Below are positions 20,307 to 29,114 of a stretch of 64,000 nucleotides of DNA, in pieces. Source of the DNA: Pelagibius sp. Alg239-R121 (GTDB taxonomy: Bacteria; Pseudomonadota; Alphaproteobacteria; Kiloniellales; Kiloniellaceae). The first letter of the stretch is position 1. The number at the start of each line of letters is the position of its first letter. Below the pieces are notes generated by a model. The model was not told the DNA's origin. It saw nothing but the letters and a program-made list of their open reading frames with translations, and did no database searches. Location: positions 434,001 to 498,000 of the forward strand of contig NZ_CAMZOF010000004.1 in the NCBI RefSeq assembly GCF_947331435.1. Direction: 5' to 3'. A program made the translations under genes and the position numbers.

Positions 20307-20795
20307 GTGAAAGATCTGTCAGTTCGGCCCGAGCAGACAAGCGCTGAGGAAACTTCTCACGCCGACACCGCCACCGGTTTGTTTTTGGTGGCGGTGTCGG
20401 TATTCGCCTTGCTGTGGCTTATTCCGCAAAACACCTTGCCGTCGGCAAGCGAGCACGACATCTCGCCTGACTTTTTCCCCAGCCTTGCGGCCTGGACCGT
20501 TCTCCTCCTCTCGTTGCTGTTCGTCGTCATTCGGTTAAGACGCTTCCGACGCTTGGCCAAGGCGGAGAGGTCGCTCGTAGTGTTTGTCGAGGTCGTCGTT
20601 TGGGCAGTGGCCGGCGGAATTACGGTTCTGGGGCTTTCGACCGTTGGCTTTCTGGCGACGGCGGCCATTCTCACCGCGGTCTGGATGTTCATTGGCGGCA
20701 GCAGAACCTGGTGGCACCTGTTGTTGCTCGCGACGCTGTTTCCTCTGGCCGTTGAGCAGATTGCCTGGATTGTCTTTACAGTTCGGCTGCCATAG
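20307..20795 (+). CDS. tctB: Tripartite tricarboxylate transporter small membrane subunit (TctB family)
   Basis: The 162-residue membrane protein starts at GTG 20307, 14 bp after tctC. Four hydrophobic segments are visible: FLVAVSVFALLWLIP, FPSLAAWTVLLLSLLFVVI, VWAVAGGITVLGLSTVGFL and a C-terminal LLLLATLFPLAVEQIAWIVF stretch. Length and topology fit the TctB small subunit, which is poorly conserved in sequence; the call rests on its position between tctC and tctA. Confidence 0.9.
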   Translation: MKDLSVRPEQTSAEETSHADTATGLFLVAVSVFALLWLIPQNTLPSASEHDISPDFFPSLAAWTVLLLSLLFVVIRLRRFRRLAKAERSLVVFVEVVVWAVAGGITVLGLSTVGFLATAAILTAVWMFIGGSRTWWHLLLLATLFPLAVEQIAWIVFTVRLP

Positions 20796-20819
20796 CGGAG
20801 GCCCGATGGGAATGTTCAG

Positions 20820-22325
20820 ATGATCGAGCAGCTCATAACCGGCTTCGGTGACGCCATGACCGTCACCAATCTTGCTTTTATCGCCGCCGGTATTGCGCTC
20901 GGGATCGTTATCGGTGCCGTTCCCGGCCTGGGCAGCGTTACTGCTCTGGCTGTGCTGATCCCGGTGACTTTCTATATGTCGCCGCTGGCCGCCATCGCGT
21001 TTCTTGTGGGTGTGAACAAGGGCGGTACTTCGGGTGGCGCAATACCCGCGATCCTTCTCAACTCTCCGGGCACGCCCGAAGCCGCGGCCTCAGCCCTGGA
21101 CGGCTATCCCATGGCAAAAAGGGGCGAAGCTCAAAGAGCGATGAAGTTTGCGCTCTACGCTTCGGTTACGGGCGATACCATATCCGATCTTCTGCTCATC
21201 GCCCTGGTGGTTCCCTTCGCCGCCATCGCGTTGCAGTTTGGACCGCTGGAATACACGACCATTCTGCTGTTCGCCTTTGCGCTCCTGGCCGGAATATCGG
21301 GAGACTCGCCCCTGAAGGGCTTCATTGCGATCTTCCTGGGTGTTTTTTTATCGACCATCGGACTGGATCCGGTCGACAGCACCGCCCGGATGACGTTCGA
21401 AGAAGTCAATCTCTACGATGGTCTGCCGCTGACAGCCGTTGCGATCGGAGCTCTGGCGCTAGCATCTATTGTCGAGCAGTTGTTCGATCTTTGGTACGGT
21501 GGCCGCGAACCTGCCGCCGTGGCAGGAGAAAAGTTACCCCAGGCGGACACGGCGCTCCCCGCTCGCGAATTTTTCGGGCACTGGAAAACGATCGGGCGTT
21601 CGGCACTGATCGGTTCGGGCGTTGGTATGCTCCCGGGCCTGGGAGTCACGCTCGCCGCCTTTCTCAGCTATGGTGCGGCTCGCCGTGCTTCGCCTGAACC
21701 GGACAGTTTCGGCAAAGGCAATCCAGCAGGGATCATTGCGACCGAAGCTGCCAACAGTGCGGTTGTCGGCGCGAATCTGGTCCCAACCATTGCCCTCGGC
21801 ATCCCCGGGAACATCGCCGCGGCGCTTTTAATCGGCGCCTTTATCATTCACGGCATCGTGCCGGGTCCCTTCATGATGACCATGCATGGGGATCTGATTT
21901 ACGCCCTCTTCGCATCTATGCTCATGGCAAATGCCGTGCATCTGATCATCGGGAAGCTCGGTATTCCGGTCTGGGCCCTGATCGCGCGGACCCCAAAGAC
22001 GTTGATCCTGCCACCGGTCATCGTGCTTTGTATCGTCGGCGTCTACCTGCCCGGCCAATCCCTCTTCGATGTCGCAGTCATGCTGGTCTTTGCAGGCGTA
22101 GGATTGGTCATGCGCCGCACCAATTTTTCCGTTGTCTGCCTCGTGATCGGTTTTCTCCTGGGCGGCATGTTCGAAACCTCGTTGCGTCAGTCGTTGTTGC
22201 TGTATAAGTCCGACTTGGGGGTCGTTTTAGAGAGTCCGATCGCGCTTGTGTTTTTGGCCCTTACGATCTTCGTTCTGGTGCGGTCGGTCTGGAAAAGCAG
22301 TCTATGGCAAGGCGGGTTTCGATAG
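20820..22325 (+). CDS. tctA: Tripartite tricarboxylate transporter large permease subunit (TctA family)
   Basis: The 501-residue integral membrane protein is a standard TctA. The twin Gly-Pro-rich motifs are GIVIGAVPGLGSVTALAVLI near the N-terminus and GVGMLPGLGVTLAAFLSYG in the second half, with NKGGTSGGAIPAILLNSPGTPEA between them. Around ten membrane spans are visible. It forms the translocation unit with TctB and TctC, driven by an ion gradient. Its last 22 bp overlap the GntR gene, coupling regulator and transporter synthesis. Confidence 0.95.
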   Translation: MIEQLITGFGDAMTVTNLAFIAAGIALGIVIGAVPGLGSVTALAVLIPVTFYMSPLAAIAFLVGVNKGGTSGGAIPAILLNSPGTPEAAASALDGYPMAKRGEAQRAMKFALYASVTGDTISDLLLIALVVPFAAIALQFGPLEYTTILLFAFALLAGISGDSPLKGFIAIFLGVFLSTIGLDPVDSTARMTFEEVNLYDGLPLTAVAIGALALASIVEQLFDLWYGGREPAAVAGEKLPQADTALPAREFFGHWKTIGRSALIGSGVGMLPGLGVTLAAFLSYGAARRASPEPDSFGKGNPAGIIATEAANSAVVGANLVPTIALGIPGNIAAALLIGAFIIHGIVPGPFMMTMHGDLIYALFASMLMANAVHLIIGKLGIPVWALIARTPKTLILPPVIVLCIVGVYLPGQSLFDVAVMLVFAGVGLVMRRTNFSVVCLVIGFLLGGMFETSLRQSLLLYKSDLGVVLESPIALVFLALTIFVLVRSVWKSSLWQGGFR

Positions 22326-23122
22326 CGTCGAAGAAGGCGAAAGCGTCATCTGAGATCGCAAATCAGGGTGACCGTATCGAGCAGGTTCTGTCGAATGAGA
22401 TGACAGAAACTATAGCGGTGGGCGGCCGGACCAAGCGAACCGCCGTCCGGCTGGCGATCATGAATGCCATCCATTCAGGAGACCTTTCGCCCGGCGACAT
22501 TCTGCCGTCCGAGAAGCGCCTGACTGAACTTCTGCGTGTGAGTCTCGGCACCACACAGGCGGCTTTACGTCAGTTGCAGCAGTTGGGTGTTATCGTCCGC
22601 AGGCGTGGTGATGGCAGTCGGGTTGCTTCGACCGAGCCGTTGGCCAGTTCGGTTTGGCACTTTCGCTTTGTCTCAAAGAGCGATGGGACACCACTGCGTA
22701 TTTCAAGGTTGGAAATCCACCTCGATATCGTCGATCAGCACGGCGATTGGGCCGAGTACATCACCGATTGCGAACGATTTATCCGTATCCGCCGTAGCTA
22801 CATCATGTCGGACGGGACGCACGTAGGCGCCGAGATGTTCATCGACGAGTCAACAGTTCCAGGTCTGATGGAGGTCAATACCGATGAGCTGGATATGACC
22901 AATATCCGCCCCTATCTGGAAGAGAAATTCGGCATCGTAACGGCTGGCGCAACTCATTTGGTCAAGACCGTATCTCTCGACCGGGAAACCGCTGAGACAT
23001 TCCGGTTAACACCGAAAGGCAGCTTTTTCGAGATTCACGCCAAGGCCTATTCCAACGAAAACCGCCCGGTGTATTTTCAACGGATCTACGTCTCCGTCGA
23101 TGAATGCGCCCTGAGTTTCTAA
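22304..23122 (+). CDS. GntR-family regulator with C-terminal UTRA-like ligand domain
   Basis: The 272-residue protein has an N-terminal extension of about 40 residues, a GntR winged helix (LAIMNAIHSGDLSPGDILPS then EKRLTELLRVSLGTTQAALR and LQQLGVIVRRRGDGSRVAS), and a C-terminal domain ending VYFQRIYVSVDECALSF like UTRA ligand-binding modules. It overlaps tctA and closes the tct operon, so it is the likely regulator of tctCBA and the DUF3604 gene through the palindrome at 19230-19245. The ligand is probably the transported acid or a product of it. It is not adjacent to hutH and should not be taken as HutC. Confidence 0.88.
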   Translation: MARRVSIASKKAKASSEIANQGDRIEQVLSNEMTETIAVGGRTKRTAVRLAIMNAIHSGDLSPGDILPSEKRLTELLRVSLGTTQAALRQLQQLGVIVRRRGDGSRVASTEPLASSVWHFRFVSKSDGTPLRISRLEIHLDIVDQHGDWAEYITDCERFIRIRRSYIMSDGTHVGAEMFIDESTVPGLMEVNTDELDMTNIRPYLEEKFGIVTAGATHLVKTVSLDRETAETFRLTPKGSFFEIHAKAYSNENRPVYFQRIYVSVDECALSF

Positions 23123-23231
23123 AGCAATTTGCGTTTAAACGGACCGAAAATCCGCGGCTTCCCGCTCAGCAATATGCTGATCTCGAACGCAATTTTTGAG
23201 GACTTGTGTTTTCAAGAAAACGCAAATCGCT
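23123..23231. repeat. Long-range intergenic inverted repeat
   Basis: AGCAATTTGCGTTT (23123-23136) is complementary, with one mismatch, to AAACGCAAATCGCT (23218-23231), enclosing 81 bp that contains a smaller TCAGCA-ATA-TGCTGA palindrome. It fills the gap between two convergent genes. It may be a REP-like element or fold in both transcripts. No T-tract is attached, so a simple terminator is unlikely. Confidence 0.55.
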
Positions 23232-23269
23232 CCAAACCAAAGGCCGGTTCCGTCAAAACATGAAAGACT

Positions 23270-23725
23270 CTAAGGGCACCAGCCTAGGGTCTCGCCTCCG
23301 TCATGGGGACGGGCGAAGTTGGCCCCCGTGAGCAGCTGTGCGAGATCCTTGCCGGACTGAGTCGTGATGTTGGCTTTGACGCTGCCGGCATCATTGCCGT
23401 CGCGAACGCCGTTGAGTGAAATCAGACTGCCGATTTCCCGCTCGGTGAAACGCCGGGCGTCGGCTGCCAGTTTGGATTCGGTCTGACAGAGGCCTGGCGA
23501 TCTAGGCACATCTAGGCTGGCGAGCTGCACCACCACCCGTAACGTCATCCCGGGCCAGGGGTACGCATCCACCAGAACCGTATCGCTTTCATAGATCGCG
23601 ATGACGTCGGCAGGGACCGAGAGGCCGTTGGCCGCGCCGGGGGTCGCCGGCAGCAGGCTCAGAATCGCGGAAAGGTAGGTCGCGCCGGCAAAAACCCAAA
23701 CTCGTTTCAACAAGTCTTGTACCAT
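23270..23725 (-). CDS. Secreted staphylococcal-nuclease-fold protein, probably inactive
   Basis: From the ATG at 23725 the product is 151 residues with a signal peptide (FAGATYLSAILSLLPATPGA then cleavage around AANG). The mature part follows the SNase layout: YESDTVLVDAYPWPG, VVVQLASLDVPR, CQTESKLAADARRF, and a terminal LLTGANFARPH with GWCP. In active enzymes the Arg of RLLLVDTPE and the Glu after it are catalytic; here those positions are Gln and Arg. A binding or structural role is therefore more likely than DNA cleavage. The family call rests on motif order, since overall identity is low. Confidence 0.6.
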   Translation of the reverse strand: MVQDLLKRVWVFAGATYLSAILSLLPATPGAANGLSVPADVIAIYESDTVLVDAYPWPGMTLRVVVQLASLDVPRSPGLCQTESKLAADARRFTEREIGSLISLNGVRDGNDAGSVKANITTQSGKDLAQLLTGANFARPHDGGETLGWCP

Positions 23726-23747
23726 TGTGCCTCCGAACTTGGCTCCG

Positions 23748-24086
23748 CTAGGTCGTTTCACTGTTCCCGGGAGCCTGCGCCCGATCCGTCAGGCCGTATT
23801 GCCGTTCAACCTGCGCAACGGTCAGGCGATAATCAGCAAAAAGCTCGCCACGTCCCTTGGCCTGGGCCTTTCTGTGTTTCCGGTCCTGCCGCCATGCCGT
23901 CACAGCGTCCGCATCGCGCCAAAAAGAGATGGAGAGAAGTTTACCCTCCAGCGTCAGACTGGAGAAACGCTCGACCGAGATGAAGCCGTCGACCTTTTCA
24001 AGTTCTTCACGCAAACCTGCCGCGATGGCCAGGTAGTCTTCACGAAGCCCTGCCTTTGGCTCCAGTTCAAAAATGACGACGTGCAT
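23748..24086 (-). CDS. Antibiotic biosynthesis monooxygenase (ABM) domain protein
   Basis: The 112-residue cytosolic protein has the small ferredoxin-like ABM fold: MHVVIFELEPKAGLREDYLA, GFISVERFSSLTLEGKLLSI, and FWRDADAVTAWRQDRKHRKA. In this fold cofactor-free oxygenases and haem-degrading enzymes occur; its single-domain form gives no substrate. The frame closes just before the nuclease-fold gene (24 bp overlap of upstream region) and lies 7 bp after the DUF1194 gene, so the three minus-strand genes are probably cotranscribed. A role in quinone or haem turnover is only a guess. Confidence 0.82.
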   Translation of the reverse strand: MHVVIFELEPKAGLREDYLAIAAGLREELEKVDGFISVERFSSLTLEGKLLSISFWRDADAVTAWRQDRKHRKAQAKGRGELFADYRLTVAQVERQYGLTDRAQAPGNSETT

Positions 24087-24093
24087 TGTGTTC

Positions 24094-24936
24094 CTATTTG
24101 ATGGTCTCGTGATTGCTGGATTCGGGAGAGAGGTGTCGCGCAGCGCTTAGCGGTTCTCGGCTAATCCCGGCCGGTTCCTCCCCGGTTAATTCGTCACCTG
24201 ATGCGAGTTCAATCTCGTCGGCATTCTCTGAGATAAGAGGGCCATCGATCTCAGTCACAAGCTTGATCCGGATCGCTCTTGCGAAGTCCTCGAAATCGGT
24301 CGCTGTGATCAAAAAGGCGTTCGGTCCTCCGACCACGCCGGCGCGGTAGTAGGCACCAAGTCTGGGTTCCTCGTTCAGGATTGCCAAGCCGTTGACGGTA
24401 ATATCTTCCGCATTGAGGACTGCCCGTGCGACGGCAGGCTGTTTACCTTGGTTTGCGACTCCATCGCCTGAGACATCGACAGTGCGCCGGGTCCCCACAA
24501 AGTCGTTTAGCTCCAACAGGGCTCTGGCAAAGAGCATGGCGTCGCCGATCGCCGTCGCACCGCCCTCGATGAGGCGCGGTGCCGTCTCGACCTGGGCCGC
24601 GAAAGCTTCGGCTGACGCTTTACCATTGATCCGGGTCCAGTCGATCGCCTGGACATAGGTGTCGGCGCCAGACCACTGCACCAGCGTCACGACGATGCCC
24701 TGGCTGCCGAGGCTTTCGATAACCGTGACCACGGCCGGATGGCGGAATGCTTCCGCAAACCCGGACATCTGCAGAGCGTATTCGCTCTTGTTCACGCTGG
24801 ACGAGACATCGATTGCCAGTACCAGTTCTAAAGCTACGTTTTCGGCCGCCGCCGCTTCAGAAGCGGCAGGCGGCCATGACGGAAGGCAGGAGAGAATTCC
24901 GAGACAAAGAAGACTTCGTAGGGACAGTGTCCGCAT
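24094..24936 (-). CDS. DUF1194 family protein with von Willebrand A-like domain
   Basis: From the ATG at 24936 the product is 280 residues: signal peptide (LRSLLCLGILSCLPSWPPAA), then a VWA-like domain whose MIDAS motif is ELVLAIDVSSSVNKSEYALQ and TRRTVDVSGDGVANQGKQP, both characteristic of DUF1194. It is probably periplasmic and binds a divalent metal and a protein ligand. An acidic tail (ENADEIELASGDELTGEE) follows the domain. An ATG seven codons upstream is also possible. It is the first gene of the small minus-strand group ending with the nuclease-fold protein. Confidence 0.88.
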   Translation of the reverse strand: MRTLSLRSLLCLGILSCLPSWPPAASEAAAAENVALELVLAIDVSSSVNKSEYALQMSGFAEAFRHPAVVTVIESLGSQGIVVTLVQWSGADTYVQAIDWTRINGKASAEAFAAQVETAPRLIEGGATAIGDAMLFARALLELNDFVGTRRTVDVSGDGVANQGKQPAVARAVLNAEDITVNGLAILNEEPRLGAYYRAGVVGGPNAFLITATDFEDFARAIRIKLVTEIDGPLISENADEIELASGDELTGEEPAGISREPLSAARHLSPESSNHETIK

Positions 24937-25374
24937 AGAGATATTTCCGGGTCGCATTTAAGTCACAGCGCAAAAGGATAGACGATTTTGGGATTTCGAG
25001 CGCTGTTTTCCTTACAGAGGCTCCCCCCTTGTACATTGCGCATTGCATCACCGCCGGGAATGGTGGCCGTGCTGGCCGAATTTGCATGCATTTGCCGTCG
25101 ATCCCGCAGGAATACGCGGTTCCCGGATTAGAGGCAGATGCATGACGTAAAGTGAACCGGATATCGTCGGTATCAGGATATTGTGACCGCTCCTGCCAAG
25201 ATAGCTTCTGCGGGAAATTGCGGTGACGGTTCGCCGAAGGGCGAAATTATCACAAGGACGGTCTGCCGCCCTCTCGCTATCGAGCGATTTCCATGAATAC
25301 ACACTCTCCAAGACCGGCCTTGGCCGGTCCGAGCAATATTGGCCTGACAACACTTACACTGGGGAAACGAACGC
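24937..25374. other. Intergenic region upstream of fhs, two hairpins
   Basis: About 430 bp separate the DUF1194 gene from fhs. Two compact hairpins stand in what is probably the fhs leader: TTCGCC-GAAG-GGCGAA (25230-25245) and GACCGGCC-TT-GGCCGGTC (25312-25329). The second is 45 bp upstream of the start codon. Neither matches the ZTP (pfl) or THF riboswitch cores that I looked for. No open frame here looks coding. The promoter of both genes must lie within the region. Confidence 0.4.
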
Positions 25375-27048
25375 ATGCCCAAGAGCGACATTGAGATTGC
25401 CCGCGAAGCCACGATGAAACCGGTTGCAGAGATCGGTGCGAAACTCGACATTCCGAGCGAGCACATCCTGCAGTACGGTCCAACCAAGGGTAAAATCTCA
25501 GCCGAATTCATCAAATCGGTTCAGGACCGTCCGGACGGCAAGCTGATTCTGGTGACCGCCATTACACCAACCCCTGCGGGCGAAGGAAAGACCACCACGA
25601 CCGTCGGTTTGGGTGACGGCCTGAACCGGATCGGCAAACGCACCGCGATCTGCCTGCGTGAACCTTCGCTCGGTCCCTGTTTTGGCGTCAAAGGTGGCGC
25701 GGCCGGCGGCGGTTATGCCCAGGTCGTTCCCATGGAAGACATCAACCTCCATTTCACCGGTGATTTTCACGCGATCGGCGCCGCGCACAACCTGCTGTCT
25801 GCCTTGATCGACAATCACATTTACTGGGGCAATGCCCTGGGAATCGACACCCGCCGTGTTGCCTGGCGCCGTGTGGTCGATATGAACGACCGCTCCCTGC
25901 GTGCGATCAACTCCTCGCTTGGCGGTGTCTCGAACGGCTTCCCGCGCGAAGACGGCTTTGACATCACCGTTGCCTCCGAGGTGATGGCAATCTTCTGCCT
26001 TGCCACCGATCTGGAAGATCTCGAAGAACGCCTGGGCAAGATCGTCGTTGCCTACACCCGTGAGCGCAAGCCCGTCTACGCGCGCGATCTCAGCGCGGCT
26101 GGCCCGATGACCGTCCTCCTGAAGGAAGCTCTCTCGCCGAATATCGTCCAAACTCTGGAGAATAACCCGGCCTTTATTCACGGCGGCCCCTTTGCGAACA
26201 TCGCGCATGGCTGTAACTCGGTAATCGCGACAAAGACCGGCCTGAAACTGGCCGATTATGTCGTCACCGAGGCAGGTTTTGGCGCGGATCTTGGCGCTGA
26301 GAAATTCTTCGACATCAAATGCCGCAAGGCCGGCCTGCATCCGAACGCAGCGGTCATCGTGGCAACGGTACGGGCGCTAAAAATGCACGGCGGCGTGGCC
26401 AAGGACGCTCTGGGCGAGGAAAACGTCGAGGCCGTCCGGGCGGGCTGCAGCAACCTGGCACGGCATATCCGCAATGTGAAATCCTTTAGTGTACCGGTCG
26501 TGGTTGCCATCAACCAGTTCATCAATGATACCGAAGCCGAGCTGTCCGTGGTTCAGGATGTTGCGCGTGAGCTCGGGTCACATGCCATCGTCGCCAGCCA
26601 CTGGGCGAACGGCAGCGCGGGCACCGAAGAACTCGCCAAGCATGTGGTGGAACTGGTGGAAGCCGGTGTTGATCAGTTCGCACCGATCTACGACGATGAC
26701 ATGCCGCTGTGGGACAAGGTCAAGACCATCGCCACCCAGCTCTACGGTGCAGACGACATTATGGCCGACCAGAAAATCCGTAAGCAATTTCAGGATCTCC
26801 AGGATGCCGGTTACGGCGATCTGCCGGTTTGCATGGCGAAGACCCAATACAGCTTCTCGACGGACCCGAACCTGAAGGGCGCACCCAGCGGCCACACGGT
26901 GCCGGTGCGTGAAGTGCGCTTGTCGGCAGGGGCAGGATTCGTGGTCGTGGTGACCGGTGAGATCATGACCATGCCGGGTCTGCCACGGGTTCCCGCCGCC
27001 AACTCGATCCGCCTTAATAGCGAAGGCCTGGTGGAAGGCTTGTTCTAA
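25375..27048 (+). CDS. fhs: Formate-tetrahydrofolate ligase
   Basis: The 557-residue protein is full length for this ATP-dependent ligase, which makes 10-formyl-tetrahydrofolate from formate. The P-loop [14 protein letters not shown] starts at residue 66; [40 protein letters not shown] and [19 protein letters not shown]-like segments (here [14 protein letters not shown]) are hallmarks. It links one-carbon units from betaine or amino-acid demethylation to folate. It stands alone with its own strong terminator downstream. Confidence 0.98.
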   Translation: MPKSDIEIAREATMKPVAEIGAKLDIPSEHILQYGPTKGKISAEFIKSVQDRPDGKLILVTAITPTPAGEGKTTTTVGLGDGLNRIGKRTAICLREPSLGPCFGVKGGAAGGGYAQVVPMEDINLHFTGDFHAIGAAHNLLSALIDNHIYWGNALGIDTRRVAWRRVVDMNDRSLRAINSSLGGVSNGFPREDGFDITVASEVMAIFCLATDLEDLEERLGKIVVAYTRERKPVYARDLSAAGPMTVLLKEALSPNIVQTLENNPAFIHGGPFANIAHGCNSVIATKTGLKLADYVVTEAGFGADLGAEKFFDIKCRKAGLHPNAAVIVATVRALKMHGGVAKDALGEENVEAVRAGCSNLARHIRNVKSFSVPVVVAINQFINDTEAELSVVQDVARELGSHAIVASHWANGSAGTEELAKHVVELVEAGVDQFAPIYDDDMPLWDKVKTIATQLYGADDIMADQKIRKQFQDLQDAGYGDLPVCMAKTQYSFSTDPNLKGAPSGHTVPVREVRLSAGAGFVVVVTGEIMTMPGLPRVPAANSIRLNSEGLVEGLF

Positions 27049-27092
27049 ACTCTGCTTCGGGCTTGGCTGTGGCCGAGCCTAGTCGGAGCGCG

Positions 27093-27126
27093 AAAACCCC
27101 CGTCCGGTGGCGGGGGTTTTTATTTT
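27093..27126. terminator. Rho-independent terminator after fhs, probably bidirectional
   Basis: A perfect 10-bp stem, AAAACCCCCG (27093-27102) and CGGGGGTTTT (27111-27120), encloses an 8-base loop and runs into TTTTTATTTT on the plus strand. The left arm gives an A-tract that becomes U-rich on the minus strand, so it can also serve the convergent NicO gene. Confidence 0.92.
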
Positions 27127-27152
27127 GGACCGGCTGAAGGCCAGGGCCGGCG

Positions 27153-28247
27153 TCAGAGCAAGGTTGTCTGGTCCAGGGTTGCGAGCAACAGGATGGCGCC
27201 GGTGCCGATGACCAGCAAAGAGCCGAGGACAGAAAGTCCGATCTGGACCGGACGCTGCCAGCGGGAGCCGCTACTGGCCAGGCTAAGTGCGATCTTGCGC
27301 GAGCCAACGCTGAGTATTGCCAGGGCCGAGACCGTGATGGCGGTGCCCAGGGCCATGGCAAAGGTGGCCGCGATCCCGCTTAACAACAGACCCTGGGCAA
27401 GTGTGAAAAGCAGCACGATCACCGCGCCGCTGCAGGGCCGGATGCCGACCGCCAGGATGATGCCCAGGTACTGCCGGAGACCTGTGCTATCCGTCTTTGG
27501 GCGTGGGGTGTCGCTATGCCTGCAGGCGGCGCTGTGTTCGTGATGACCGTCCGCCCCGAGACCGTCCACCCCGAGTCCGGCTGCTCCATGGCTGTGCTCT
27601 CCGTGGCCGTGATCTCCGTGATTGTTGACCCCATGGTCATGCCCGCAACCCTTGCCCCGGATGGCACCGTTCAGCATCCAAAGGCCGATTGCAATCACGA
27701 GGCCATAACTGATCAGTTCCAGGGTCTGGGTTTGGTTGGTTACCTCGAGTCGCGAGAGGTCGAAGACAATCGCCAAAAGGCCGACCAGCAGAATCGCCGA
27801 GATTGCCTGGGCGGTGGAGGAGGCGAAGGTTAGTTTGATACCGCGCTTGAGCCGGTCTTCGCTGGCCAGCAGATAAGAAGAGATCACCATCTTGCCGTGC
27901 CCGGGACCAGCCGCGTGAAAGACGCCGTAGGTGAAGGAAGCGAACAGAAGGAGCCAGAAGGCCCGTCCACCGCCGTCGCTTTTCAGCTCCCGGATCAGCT
28001 TGGTCAAATCTCGCTGCAGTTCCTGTTGCTTTCGCCGAACCTGCAGGATCAGACCTTCGAGCGCTCCGGGCGCTTCCTGAGCCGTTCGCTGCGGGACGAG
28101 ACCGGGCAGGGCGGGCTTAGTGGCTGATTCTTTCTCACTGCTCTCGAGCGTCTGCGCAGCTAGGGGTTGGGAGATTGTCATCTCTGTGGCTGCCCACAGG
28201 CAGCAGCAGAGCAGGGTTATTGCCAGAAGACGGAGGTGCAGGGCCAT
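27153..28247 (-). CDS. NicO/RcnA-type nickel/cobalt transporter
   Basis: The 364-residue protein has a cleavable or anchoring N-terminus, an amphipathic region with Gln/Lys-rich helix (about 60-90), then membrane spans with the family motif FTYGVFHAAGPGHGKMVISS. A histidine-rich cytoplasmic or periplasmic loop (HDHGVNNHGDHGHGEHSHG and HHEHSAACRHSD) lies between spans, and GIRPCSGAVIVLLFTLAQG is the second signature. This family exports or imports nickel or cobalt. It is 18 bp after a DUF1007 gene on the same strand, a standard pairing. Direction and metal are not shown by sequence. Confidence 0.92.
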   Translation of the reverse strand: MALHLRLLAITLLCCCLWAATEMTISQPLAAQTLESSEKESATKPALPGLVPQRTAQEAPGALEGLILQVRRKQQELQRDLTKLIRELKSDGGGRAFWLLLFASFTYGVFHAAGPGHGKMVISSYLLASEDRLKRGIKLTFASSTAQAISAILLVGLLAIVFDLSRLEVTNQTQTLELISYGLVIAIGLWMLNGAIRGKGCGHDHGVNNHGDHGHGEHSHGAAGLGVDGLGADGHHEHSAACRHSDTPRPKTDSTGLRQYLGIILAVGIRPCSGAVIVLLFTLAQGLLLSGIAATFAMALGTAITVSALAILSVGSRKIALSLASSGSRWQRPVQIGLSVLGSLLVIGTGAILLLATLDQTTLL

Positions 28248-28265
28248 AAAAACGATCAGCTGGCT

Positions 28266-28889
28266 TTAGGAGGTGGGGCAGGGAAAACTCACGATGGTCG
28301 GGGCAACCAGATCGAAGTAGATTTTGTTCACTTCGTCCCGGCCGATCCGGTAGCTGCAGGCGCGGGGCCAGTCGCCCTCGAAACGCACAGGGTCATCTTG
28401 GTTTAGCGTGATTTCGATGTAGTAGGTCTCGTCGTAAGTGGCAAAAGTGACATTTTGCGTACGGATGTCGAGCGGTTGCTTGAGACGTGCGGTGAAGTGG
28501 TAGCTGATCCGCTCCAGGAACGAACTGGCGGTAAGCTTCTCAAACTCGATATCCTGGACCGGGTCGTTGTCGGCCATAATCCGGATAAAGTAGCCCGTTG
28601 ATCCAAGAGTATCCCGGCTCGCCTTGGCCAGGGACTCCAGTTCCTCATCATCAAGCGTGCCGTTCTTGTCGCTGTCGAAATCGTCGACGACCAGAAAGGA
28701 GTAGAGTTGGTCGAAAGTCCAGTCGACTGCGAAGGCGACGATCTTGCCGTCTTCGAACTGCGGTTTGACCACCACATCAATCCAAACGTGAGGATGTGTT
28801 TCCGCCGGTTTGGAGGGAAGTGCGAGGAGCCCGGCGAGTGCTACCGCGGGAAGCATGGCTTTCGGGAAAAATCGCGATTGGAAGGACAT
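28266..28889 (-). CDS. DUF1007 periplasmic protein with EF-hand-like loop
   Basis: From the ATG at 28889 the product is 207 residues with a signal peptide (MLPAVALAGLLALPS) and the DUF1007 start THPHVWIDVVVKPQFEDGKI. A calcium-type loop is visible in DFDSDKNGTLDDEELESLAK, about residue 75. The protein ends in YFDLVAPTIVSFPCP. DUF1007 genes are commonly beside NicO transporters, as here, and the protein is thought to deliver or bind the metal at the periplasmic face; that role is established only by association. An alternative start lies six codons upstream. Confidence 0.9.
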   Translation of the reverse strand: MSFQSRFFPKAMLPAVALAGLLALPSKPAETHPHVWIDVVVKPQFEDGKIVAFAVDWTFDQLYSFLVVDDFDSDKNGTLDDEELESLAKASRDTLGSTGYFIRIMADNDPVQDIEFEKLTASSFLERISYHFTARLKQPLDIRTQNVTFATYDETYYIEITLNQDDPVRFEGDWPRACSYRIGRDEVNKIYFDLVAPTIVSFPCPTS

Positions 28890-29055
28890 ATTTCGTTCAG
28901 CTACCATAAAAGCTTGAAGCGCCTCGCAGAGTTATAGCGCAAGCTGCTATTACCTTCAGCAGTTATTGTGCCGCAGTCATTGTTTCAAGCTCGTTAACCC
29001 GCTTTCCTCATCATGCCGGATGATTGTTTTTTTCGAGCCTGTTTGCGTCAAACGT

Positions 29056-29090
29056 AAAAAAAAAGGGCGGCCGATTGATTTCGACCGCCC
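29056..29090 (-). terminator. Strong minus-strand Rho-independent terminator
   Basis: On the minus strand the sequence folds as GGGCGGTCGA (complement of 29081-29090), loop AATCAA, and TCGGCCGCCC (complement of 29065-29074), ten consecutive pairs including one G-U, followed by nine T. It lies 25 bp past a minus-strand TAA at 29115-29117. No recognised gene ends there, so it marks an unassigned transcript. Confidence 0.9.
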
Positions 29091-29114
29091 CTTACGTAGG
29101 TTATTGCGAAGTGG

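Noticed and set aside
22304-23122. GntR/UTRA gene as the missing HutC
   Set aside because: It overlaps tctA and lies next to its own palindrome at 19230; the hut-type site near 13051 is 9 kb away and of a different sequence. No evidence links them.
25200-25374. Riboswitch upstream of fhs (ZTP or THF type)
   Set aside because: The two hairpins do not carry the conserved CCGCCTGGGC-type or other core elements I know for those classes, so no call was made.
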